From NCBI GenBank assembly GCA_017450425.1, contig JAFSUV010000204.1, positions 1 to 10,793 on the forward strand: DNA of 10,793 bases, in the 5' to 3' direction. This DNA is from Kiritimatiellia bacterium. Its GTDB lineage: Bacteria; Verrucomicrobiota; Kiritimatiellia; RFP12; UBA3636. Of this stretch, positions 4,930-10,793 are shown one piece after another. The position numbers and the translations under genes were made by a program. The first letter of the stretch is position 1. Every line of letters starts with the position of its first letter. Below the pieces are notes generated by a model. The model was given only the letters and a program-made list of their open reading frames with translations, did no database searches and was not told the DNA's origin.

Positions 4930-5958
4930 ATGCCAATCCGCCTAAACGCTTTCAAAATGCCGGAAGGGGTCGAAAAGGAAGAATCCTCGGCCACTTCCAC
5001 CTTTGGCCGCTACACCGCCGGCCCGTTCGAAATCGGGTACGCCCGCACGATAGGCAACTCTCTGCGCCGCGTCCTGCTTTCGTCCATCGAAGGGTGTGCG
5101 ATCTCCTCCGTCAAGATCACCGGCGCCCCGCACGAGTTCTGCGCGCTGCCCGGAGTGAGGGAGGACGTCACGGAGATCGTGCTCGCCCTCAAGAAGGTGC
5201 TCGTCAAGACCGACTCCGACGAACCCGTCAAAATCCTCATAAAGCAGCCCGGCCCGTGCATCGTCACGGCCGCCGACCTCGCCGCCGCCGGCAATGTCGA
5301 AATCCTCAACCCCGACCATCGCATCTGCACGGTTGACGAGAGCGGGACGTTCGAGATGGAGGTGACGGTTTCGCGCGGTCGCGGCTTCTGCCCCGCCGCG
5401 TGGGATCCGGATCCGGAAAATCCGGACGCGCCCGGCAAGCAGACCCAAATCGGCGTGATTCCGATCGACCGCATCTACTCGCCGGTCGTCCGGGTCAACT
5501 TCGACGTCGAGAACACCCGCGTCGGCCAGCAGACCGACTACGAGCGTCTCGTACTCGAGATTTCGACCGACGGCAGGGTCGATCCCGACGACGCGCTCGT
5601 GCACGCGGCCGACATCCTCCGCCGCCACCTCGACGTGTTCGTCAACTACAACGCCGATCTGGTCGAGCGCGAGGAAGAAGCGCCGAAGCCGGCGCCGCCC
5701 GTTGCGGCGACCGACGATCTGGTGGCGAAACTGAAGCTTTCCGTCAACGAGATCGAGCTTTCGGTCCGTGCGGCGAACTGCCTCAACAACGCCAACATCT
5801 CCACTGTCGGCGAGCTTTGCCAGAAGCTCGAAAACGACATGCTCAAGTACCGCAACTTCGGCAAGAAGTCGCTCGGCGAAATCAAGGACAAACTCAAACA
5901 GATGGGGTTGTCGTTCGGCATGAAGTTCGACGAAAACGTCCTGTCGCAACTCCAATAA
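4930..5958 (+). CDS. rpoA: DNA-directed RNA polymerase alpha subunit
   Basis: The alpha subunit dimerises to start polymerase assembly and contacts UP elements and activators through its C-terminal domain. The chosen ATG gives 342 residues, in the normal range. The N-terminal domain (1 to about 240) has the conserved dimerisation helix GYARTIGNSLRRVLLSSIEG (36-55), GVREDVTEIVLALK (75-88) and the YSPVVRVNFDVENTRVGQQT block (183-202). An acidic/Pro-rich linker (247-262) leads to the C-terminal domain (about 268-326), where ELSVRAANCL (276-285) carries Arg280, equivalent to E. coli Arg265, and NFGKKSLGEIKDKL (309-322) forms the helix-hairpin-helix. A short acidic loop, DPDPENPDAPGK (159-170), lies where other alphas also vary. 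The position between rpsD and rplQ is the ancestral bacterial order. Confidence 0.97.
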   Translation: MPIRLNAFKMPEGVEKEESSATSTFGRYTAGPFEIGYARTIGNSLRRVLLSSIEGCAISSVKITGAPHEFCALPGVREDVTEIVLALKKVLVKTDSDEPVKILIKQPGPCIVTAADLAAAGNVEILNPDHRICTVDESGTFEMEVTVSRGRGFCPAAWDPDPENPDAPGKQTQIGVIPIDRIYSPVVRVNFDVENTRVGQQTDYERLVLEISTDGRVDPDDALVHAADILRRHLDVFVNYNADLVEREEEAPKPAPPVAATDDLVAKLKLSVNEIELSVRAANCLNNANISTVGELCQKLENDMLKYRNFGKKSLGEIKDKLKQMGLSFGMKFDENVLSQLQ

Positions 5959-5976
5959 GACGCGGAAGGGATAAAA

Positions 5977-6390
5977 ATGCGCCACAAAAGTAGCAATGTC
6001 AAGTTCGGCCGCTCCAAGTCGCATCGCGAGGCTCTCGTATCGATGCTCGTAGGCGGCCTTGTGAAGCGGAAAAGCATCCGCACCACGGTCGTGAAGGCCA
6101 AAGTCGCGGCGCCGGTCGCCGAGAAGCTCGTCACGCTCGCCCGCAAGGGCGACCTCGCGGCCCGCCGCCGCGCCGCGGCGTTCCTCGGCGACGAAGCGAT
6201 CGCGAAGGAGCTGTTCGACAAGATCGTCCCGATGATGGAAGGCCGCCACGGCGGCTACACCCGCATCGTGAAGCTTGCCGCCCGCCCCGGCGACGGCGCC
6301 CCGATGGCGATGCTCTCGTGGGTTGACGGAGCGGCCTCCGCGAAAGAGGCTGCGCCCGCGGCCGGGTCTGCGGAAACCGCGACCAAGTAA
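5977..6390 (+). CDS. rplQ: 50S ribosomal protein L17 (bL17)
   Basis: L17 sits near the peptide exit tunnel on the large subunit. The 137-residue product starts with the family sequence MRHKSSNVKFGRSKSHREAL and continues with the conserved RTTVVKAKVAAPVAEKLVTLARKGD (about 35-59) and GGYTRIVKLAARPGDGAPMA (91-110), which marks the end of the L17 fold. A tail of about 20 residues, mostly Ala/Glu/Ser (from about 118), extends beyond the usual end. GGAAGGG, about six bases before the ATG, serves as the ribosome-binding site. The gap after rpoA is 18 bases, and the next gene follows after 19. Confidence 0.97.
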   Translation: MRHKSSNVKFGRSKSHREALVSMLVGGLVKRKSIRTTVVKAKVAAPVAEKLVTLARKGDLAARRRAAAFLGDEAIAKELFDKIVPMMEGRHGGYTRIVKLAARPGDGAPMAMLSWVDGAASAKEAAPAAGSAETATK

Positions 6391-6393
6391 TCC

Positions 6394-6401
6394 AGAGGAG
6401 G
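6394..6401 (+). promoter_or_regulatory. Strong Shine-Dalgarno sequence deciding the start of the small basic gene
   Basis: AGAGGAGG lies eight bases before the ATG at 6410. It is the strongest ribosome-binding site in the cluster and rules out the in-frame upstream ATG at 6275, which falls inside rplQ. Confidence 0.8.
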
Positions 6402-6409
6402 AAAACGAA

Positions 6410-6640
6410 ATGTCTCTGCAGTCTCACGACCACGTCGAACGCATCAAGCACGTCCGCCGCCCCAAAAAGACTCCGGCCGAGCGTGCCCGGCGCCAGAAGG
6501 CGCAGAAGCGCCGCCTTGTCGCCCTCGGCTTCCCGCAAGCCGAAGCCGACAAGCTGCAGCCGCTTGAAATCCGCACGATGCTCAAGCGCCCCAAAGTGGT
6601 GGTGCGCAAGCTCGAAGCGAAGAAGGCCAAGGAAGCCTAA
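6410..6640 (+). CDS. Unrecognised 76-residue basic protein, candidate ribosome-associated factor
   Basis: I do not recognise this protein. It has 76 residues, of which 23 are Lys or Arg and only eight Asp or Glu, with no Cys, no signal peptide and no membrane segment. A polar start (MSLQSHDHVERIKHVRRPKK) leads to a helix-like basic stretch, TPAERARRQKAQKRRLVALG (21-40). A more ordered part follows, GFPQAEADKLQPLEIRTMLK (40-59), and a Lys/Val/Glu tail ends it. The composition suits an RNA-binding protein. It lies 19 bases after rplQ and 21 before pyrK, with an excellent ribosome-binding site, so high expression with the ribosomal proteins is likely. It does not look like S21, L34 or bTHX. Function in the ribosome is inferred from composition and place only. 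Confidence 0.8.
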   Translation: MSLQSHDHVERIKHVRRPKKTPAERARRQKAQKRRLVALGFPQAEADKLQPLEIRTMLKRPKVVVRKLEAKKAKEA

Positions 6641-6661
6641 TCCGGAAGCCGGAAATCGGCC

Positions 6662-7504
6662 ATGCGCGAAGAAGCGAAAGTATTGGCCAATTCAGAAGTC
6701 GGAGCGGGGTATCGCCTGCTCCGACTTTTTTCACCCGCAAGCGCGCGGCGCGCGCTTCCGGGGCAGTTCGTCCATGTGCGCGTGCCGTCGTTCGACCCCT
6801 TCGCGCTGAGGCGTCCGCTGAGCGTCTGCTTCGCGGATCCCGCCTCCGGGACGCTTGAAATCCTCTACAAGATCGTGGGGCGCGGCACCGAGGCGCTGGC
6901 GAAGGCGCGGGAAGGCGTCGCCGTCGATCTCATGGGGCCTCTCGGCAAGCCGTTTCCCCGGCCTGCGCGCGATGTGCGCCCCGTGCTTGTCGGCGGCGGC
7001 TACGGCGTCGCGCCGCTGTATTTTCTTGCGGCGTCGCACGGTCGCGCCGCCGGCGATGGCGCCGCATCCGGCGAAGCCGGGCGGCCGGTGCTTTTCGTCG
7101 GGGCGCGGACGGCGGCCGATTTGATGCTGCTCGACCGCTTCGAGGCGCTTGGCGTGGAAGTCCACGCCGCGACGGACGACGGCTCGGCCGGCGTCAGGGG
7201 GCTCGTCACGGCGGCTCTTGACGCTTGGCTGGCGCGGTGCGAAGCGCAGGGAGGCGGCCCGTCTCCGCAAAAACTCGCCTTTTACGCCTGCGGCCCGGCG
7301 CCGATGCTGCGCGCGGTGGAGGAGCGCGCCCTCGCGCGCCGCGAGGAGGCGTGGCTGTCGCTCGACCGGCGCATGGCGTGCGGGGTCGGGACCTGCTTTG
7401 GCTGCACGCAGCGCGTTCGCGAAGCCGACGGCTCCGAAGCGGTCGCCCGCGTGTGCGCCGACGGCCCGGTTTTCCCCGCCGGGCGCATAATCTGGGGCGA
7501 CTAG
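6662..7504 (+). CDS. pyrK: Dihydroorotate dehydrogenase electron-transfer subunit (PyrK)
   Basis: PyrK is the FAD and [2Fe-2S] subunit that passes electrons from class 1B dihydroorotate dehydrogenase (PyrD) to NAD+ in pyrimidine synthesis. The 280-residue protein has the full ferredoxin-reductase layout: an FAD-binding barrel with ALRRPLSV (48-55), the GPLGKPF loop (92-98), the nucleotide-binding GGGYGVAPLYFLA (111-123), CGPAPML (210-216), and the iron-sulfur cluster cysteines Cys240, Cys245, Cys248 and Cys265 in the order C-x4-C-x2-C-x16-C. Insertions after residues 125 and 195 make it somewhat longer than the usual 250-260. The ribosome-binding site is weak. No pyrD is adjacent; the next gene is on the other strand. 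A homologous subunit of another oxidoreductase is possible but the motifs favour PyrK. Confidence 0.92.
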   Translation: MREEAKVLANSEVGAGYRLLRLFSPASARRALPGQFVHVRVPSFDPFALRRPLSVCFADPASGTLEILYKIVGRGTEALAKAREGVAVDLMGPLGKPFPRPARDVRPVLVGGGYGVAPLYFLAASHGRAAGDGAASGEAGRPVLFVGARTAADLMLLDRFEALGVEVHAATDDGSAGVRGLVTAALDAWLARCEAQGGGPSPQKLAFYACGPAPMLRAVEERALARREEAWLSLDRRMACGVGTCFGCTQRVREADGSEAVARVCADGPVFPAGRIIWGD

Positions 7505-7505
7505 C

Positions 7506-7528
7506 CCGGCCCTCGGACGAGGCGCCGG
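7506..7528. terminator. GC-rich hairpin between convergent stops of pyrK and the phosphate transporter
   Basis: CCGGCCCTC pairs with GAGGCGCCGG around a GGAC loop: nine base pairs with one bulged C at 7523. It fills most of the 31-base space between the two stop codons and reads the same way from either strand, as expected for a shared transcription end. No T run follows on either strand, so it is not a classical intrinsic terminator. Confidence 0.35.
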
Positions 7529-7535
7529 CCCCGCC

Positions 7536-9197
7536 CTACGCGAGAAGCGTTTCGGCTATGTTGGCGAGATGGTCGTTTTGCCGGCGGAACGCGTTCACGA
7601 GATCCGAATAGACGAGCGACTTCACGGGGGAGCGGCACGTGGCGCCGATGCGCGCGAGGTGCGCGTCGCGGCAGCGCTTCGCCTCGTTTTCGATTTCCTC
7701 GCTGCGGCTCTCGATGGCGGCCACGTTGAAGGCGTCGCCGATCTGCACGATGTCGGAAACCGTGGCGGCAAGCGAGGAAACGCTGTCGCAAAGGGCGGAG
7801 ATTTCCGCACGGGCCTCGTTGGAAAGGTCTTCGCCCGCGTTGCGGATCTTGAGGTACGCCTTGAGGGCGTTGCGGATGCAGTCGGAAACGGACTCGTACT
7901 CGTCCGCCTGGCGGATGAGCCGCCGCGCAAGCCCGGACTGGAAGCCGGAAACCCCGGTTTCGAGCACGCGCCCCACGTACTGGCTGATTTCCTTTTGGGC
8001 GATATCGAGGGCGTCTTCGCGCCGGAACACGCTCTCTTCCACGTCTTCATCCCGCTCCGGCGAAGAGAGTATCGTGTGCAAATCGCGCAGCATGCCGGCG
8101 CAGGTGTCCGCCATGCGCAGCACTTCGAGCTGCGCCTGACCGAGCGCCACAGCCGGCTGGTGCAGGAGCCGTTCGTCGAGGTGCAGCGGCTTCCAGCCCT
8201 GCACCTCCTTTTCGCTCTCGTGCTCCGGCACGATCCGCCGCACCGCGGCGACGAAGAGCGGCATCAGCGGAAACAGCAGCGCCGTGGTGGCCACGTTGAA
8301 GCAGGAGTGGACGCATGCGATGGCGAAAGGCCAGTAGGACGGGCCTCTCTCCGGGCGGGCGGCGTCCGCCAGAGCCATGCACAGCGCCGAAAAGCTGCGC
8401 CAGACCAGAGTCGCGGCGAGCACGCCGGCCACGTTGAAAAGCGTATGCGCGAGAGCCGCCCGCAGCGCGTTGCGCGAAGCGCCGATGCACGAAACAAGCG
8501 CGGTCGCGGTCGTGCCCACGTTGGAGCCGAGGACGATCGCGACGGCGGTGGGAAACTCCACGGCGCCGGCGCCGGCGAGCCCCATCGCGAGCAGCACGAC
8601 GGCGGCGGACGAGTGGACGACGGCCGTGGCGACGGCGCCGGCCAGCGCCGCGCCGAGGAACCCGAGGGTCGATGTCGCCTCGAAGAACCCGAGCGCTTCG
8701 CGCACCTGCGGCATGGAGCGCAGCGGCGCAAAGCCGGCGTTCATCGTCTCCAGCCCGAAAAAGATCATGCCGAGGCCGATGGCCGCCATCGAGGCGTTGC
8801 GGAGGCGCTCGCGCCGCGCGAAGAGGTGGACGAACACCGCCACGCCCACGATTATGCCGCCGCACTTCGAGACGTCGAGCGCCAGGAGCCAGAGCGAGAG
8901 CGTGGTGCCGACGTTTGCGCCGAACACCACGGCGACGGCCTGGGCGAGCGACATCGCGCCGGCATCGACGAGGCCCACGACCATGACCGTGGTGGCGGTC
9001 GAGGACTGCACGACGCACGTGACGCACACGCCGGAAAGGAGCGCGAGCAGCCTGTTGTCGGCCACGGAGGATATCCACCGGTTGAGCCGCGATCCGGCGA
9101 GCGCCTGCAAGCCGTCTGACAGGAACCGCATGCCGAGCAGGAACACGCCGATCCCGCCGAACGCCGCGCCGATGATGCCGAGTGTGCCGCCTTGCAT
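7536..9197 (-). CDS. Na+/phosphate cotransporter-family membrane protein with C-terminal PhoU-like domain
   Basis: The protein belongs to the Na/Pi cotransporter (NptA/YjbB, SLC34-like) family, which moves phosphate with sodium; direction and substrate are not certain from sequence. Its 553 residues show the inverted-repeat signature twice: VVQSSTATT (62-70) with GANVGTT (93-99), and VVHSSAAV (193-200) with GSNVGTTATA (224-233). About eight hydrophobic segments cover residues 5-320. From about 345 the protein is soluble and helical, resembling the PhoU-like tail common in bacterial members. It is the last gene of the minus-strand group, 52 bases after the ABC ATPase, and converges on pyrK. 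The ATG at 9197 gives the expected N-terminus (GIIGAAFGGIGVFLLGMRFL); the ribosome-binding site (GGAAG) is modest. Confidence 0.92.
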   Translation of the reverse strand: MQGGTLGIIGAAFGGIGVFLLGMRFLSDGLQALAGSRLNRWISSVADNRLLALLSGVCVTCVVQSSTATTVMVVGLVDAGAMSLAQAVAVVFGANVGTTLSLWLLALDVSKCGGIIVGVAVFVHLFARRERLRNASMAAIGLGMIFFGLETMNAGFAPLRSMPQVREALGFFEATSTLGFLGAALAGAVATAVVHSSAAVVLLAMGLAGAGAVEFPTAVAIVLGSNVGTTATALVSCIGASRNALRAALAHTLFNVAGVLAATLVWRSFSALCMALADAARPERGPSYWPFAIACVHSCFNVATTALLFPLMPLFVAAVRRIVPEHESEKEVQGWKPLHLDERLLHQPAVALGQAQLEVLRMADTCAGMLRDLHTILSSPERDEDVEESVFRREDALDIAQKEISQYVGRVLETGVSGFQSGLARRLIRQADEYESVSDCIRNALKAYLKIRNAGEDLSNEARAEISALCDSVSSLAATVSDIVQIGDAFNVAAIESRSEEIENEAKRCRDAHLARIGATCRSPVKSLVYSDLVNAFRRQNDHLANIAETLLA

Positions 9198-9249
9198 GGT
9201 TGCGCTTCCGGTACAAACCCCGTTCAGGATCCGAAGAAAACCCTTCCGC

Positions 9250-10011
9250 TTACGAGCCGAAGCGGCGCAGGAACGCGCGGGTGCGCTCGTTGCGCGGCGA
9301 ATCGATGACGTCGCGCGAAGCGCCCTCTTCGGCCACGACCCCGCCGTCGAGGAACAGGACGCGGTCCGAGACGTCGCGCGCGAAGGCCATCTCGTGCGTG
9401 ACGACGACCATCGTCATCTTTTCGTCCGCAAGGTCGCGGATCACCTTGAGCACTTCGCCCGTGAGCTCGGGGTCGAGGGCCGAGGTCGGCTCGTCGAAAA
9501 AGAGCACTTCGGGATCGAGCGCGAGCGCGCGGGCGATGGCGACGCGCTGCTGCTGCCCGCCCGAGAGCTCGCACGGATAGGAATCCGCCTTCGCGGCGAG
9601 GCCCATCTTCTCCAGCAGATCCATCGCGTGCGACGCGGCCTGTTCGCGCGAGCGGTGCAGCACCACGCGCTGCGCCTCCGTGAGGTTGCGCAGCACGGAA
9701 AAATGCGGGAAAAGGTTGAACTGCTGGAACACCAGGCCGATGCGGAGGCAGATCCTGCGCTGGACGCCCGGCGGCGCGTAAACGCCGTTTTCGACGAGCG
9801 CGTCGCCGCCCACGCGGATCGTGCCGCCGCTCACCGCTTCGAGATTCACGACGCACCTCAGGAGCGTCGATTTGCCGCCGCCCGACGGGCCGATCACGGC
9901 CATGACTTCGCCCTTGCGGAGCGAGAATGACACGCCGTGCAGCACTTCGTTCGATCCGAACGACTTGCGCAGGTTTTCGACGCTGAGAAGAGTTTCGCCG
10001 CCGCTGTCCAT
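9250..10011 (-). CDS. ABC transporter ATP-binding protein, polar amino-acid (GlnQ/HisP) type
   Basis: This is the cytoplasmic ATPase of an importer, most like those for polar amino acids. Its 253 residues contain Walker A GPSGGGKST (41-49), the Q-loop VFQQFNLFPH (94-103, typical of the amino-acid subfamily), the signature LSGGQQQR (149-156), Walker B VLFFDEP (169-175), the D-loop SALDPE (177-182) and the switch His206 in VVTHEM. All catalytic residues are present. No permease or binding-protein gene is next to it: upstream, ten bases away, is cstA, and downstream the phosphate transporter. It must therefore serve membrane partners encoded elsewhere, or partners beyond the window. An insertion-like VYAPPGVQRRICLR segment (77-90) precedes the Q-loop. 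Substrate cannot be read from the ATPase. Confidence 0.93.
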   Translation of the reverse strand: MDSGGETLLSVENLRKSFGSNEVLHGVSFSLRKGEVMAVIGPSGGGKSTLLRCVVNLEAVSGGTIRVGGDALVENGVYAPPGVQRRICLRIGLVFQQFNLFPHFSVLRNLTEAQRVVLHRSREQAASHAMDLLEKMGLAAKADSYPCELSGGQQQRVAIARALALDPEVLFFDEPTSALDPELTGEVLKVIRDLADEKMTMVVVTHEMAFARDVSDRVLFLDGGVVAEEGASRDVIDSPRNERTRAFLRRFGS

Positions 10012-10021
10012 GTTGTTCCGT

Positions 10022-10793
10022 TCAGTTTTTCCGTGTCGAAGCGTCCGGGCGAGAGCGCCGCCGCGCCGCGCCGAACGACGAAATCGCGAGCGCGACGAGC
10101 ACCGCGGCGAGCGCGAGGAGCGCCGCCGTCACGAAGGCGAGCAGTTTGTTGCCGGCCTTCCACGAGCCGGTGCAAAGCATGAACAGGCCTGTCGAGGACA
10201 CGGCCAGCATGAAAAGCATCGGAAAGAGCGTGACGAACCAGGCGCGGCGGTTTTTGTAGAGCCAGAGCGAAGCCGTGAAGAGCGTAAGCCCGGCGAGAAG
10301 CTGGTTTGCGGAGGCGAACACCGTCCAGAGGTTTTTCGCCGCCTCGGGGCTGCCGAGGAGGAGAAGGGCGACGACGCCGACCACGAGGCCCGTGGCGGTG
10401 AACATCCCGGAGCGCGGCAGCAGCTCCTGCCACGAAAACCGGGCGAGCCGCGTCGCGGTATCGACCGAAGTCATGAGAAACGCCGAAACCGCGAGCGACA
10501 TGAACACGGTGCCCGCCTCGAGCGGGATGCCGAGCGAGGTGCAGAACGAGCCGAGGCCGGAAGCGAACAGCGACACCGGCGTGGTGGAGCCGAGCGTGCC
10601 GAGCAGCTCCGGTTGCGAGTACGTGCCGACCGCCCCGAGCGCGAGGATGGCGAGCACCCCCTCCAGGAGCATCCCGCCGTACGCCACGGGGCGGATGTGC
10701 TTCTCGGACGCGATCTGCTTGGCTGTGGTGCCGGACGCCACGAGCGAGTGGAAGCCGGAACACGCCCCGCACGCGATCGTGATGAAGAGGAAC
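10022..10793 (-). CDS. cstA: CstA-family carbon starvation protein, C-terminal part (5' end outside window)
   Basis: CstA proteins are multi-pass inner-membrane transporters, in enterobacteria linked to pyruvate and peptide uptake under carbon limitation. The reading frame is open through the right edge of the window. The first complete codons read FLFITIACGACSGFHSLVAS followed by GTTAKQIASEKHIRPVAYGG, a characteristic CstA block. A later block, NLWTVFASANQLLAGLTLF, matches the C-terminal family helix. About 256 residues are visible, with some five or six further hydrophobic segments and a short basic tail (ARRRSRPDASTRKN). The GTG at 10739-10741 is an internal Val codon, not the start. A 10-base gap to the ABC ATPase suggests one transcript. 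Confidence 0.9.
   Translation of the reverse strand, partial: FLFITIACGACSGFHSLVASGTTAKQIASEKHIRPVAYGGMLLEGVLAILALGAVGTYSQPELLGTLGSTTPVSLFASGLGSFCTSLGIPLEAGTVFMSLAVSAFLMTSVDTATRLARFSWQELLPRSGMFTATGLVVGVVALLLLGSPEAAKNLWTVFASANQLLAGLTLFTASLWLYKNRRAWFVTLFPMLFMLAVSSTGLFMLCTGSWKAGNKLLAFVTAALLALAAVLVALAISSFGAARRRSRPDASTRKN

Noticed and set aside
6275..6409. Longer form of the small basic protein starting at 6275
   Set aside because: The extra 45 codons lie within rplQ in another frame, and the strong ribosome-binding site points to the ATG at 6410.

Overview
The window is GC-rich chromosomal DNA from a bacterium and is mostly housekeeping. Its centre is the conserved alpha (rpsM-rpsK-rpsD-rpoA-rplQ) ribosomal-protein operon. 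The GC-rich, Ala/Arg-heavy proteins, the RpoA and L17 sequence style, and an upstream spacer full of 'CTCTGCGCCTCTGCGTGA'-type and short inverted repeats suggest an uncultured member of the PVC group, perhaps near Kiritimatiellota/Lentisphaerota. That placement is inference. No rRNA, tRNA, CRISPR array, transposase or phage gene was seen.

Layout. (1) 1-663, plus strand: the C-terminal membrane part of a ComEC/Rec2 DNA-uptake channel, cut by the window start. (2) 689-2251, minus strand, convergent with comEC: one uninterrupted frame encoding a full dTDP-4-dehydrorhamnose reductase (RfbD) followed by a full RNase III (nuclease plus dsRNA-binding domain). (3) 2252-3120: an 869-base gene-free spacer. 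It holds a composite, nearly palindromic repeat of about 500 bases (2319-2820) with a 40-base tandem repeat at its centre, then an AT-richer leader that probably carries the ribosomal operon promoter. (4) 3121-7504, plus strand: rpmJ (L36, only 37 codons), rpsM, rpsK, rpsD, rpoA, rplQ, an unrecognised 76-residue very basic protein with a strong ribosome-binding site, and pyrK. Spacers are short except for 120 bases before rpoA. (5) 7536-10793, minus strand, convergent with pyrK: cstA (cut by the window end), an amino-acid-type ABC ATPase, and a Na+/phosphate cotransporter-family protein with a PhoU-like tail.

How they work together. The plus-strand cluster makes small-subunit proteins S13, S11 and S4, large-subunit proteins L36 and L17, and the RNA polymerase alpha subunit. 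The small basic protein sits where a lineage-specific ribosomal or ribosome-associated protein could be expected, and pyrK adds a pyrimidine-synthesis electron-transfer subunit at the end. The minus-strand cluster at the right is about uptake of pyruvate or peptides, amino acids and phosphate.

Most worth following up: the RfbD-RNase III fusion, the small basic protein in the ribosomal operon, the large palindromic repeat beside the RNase III gene, and the divergent S11 (44-residue N-terminal extension and GAGAGR in place of the usual GPGPGR). No clearly new multi-gene system is visible.
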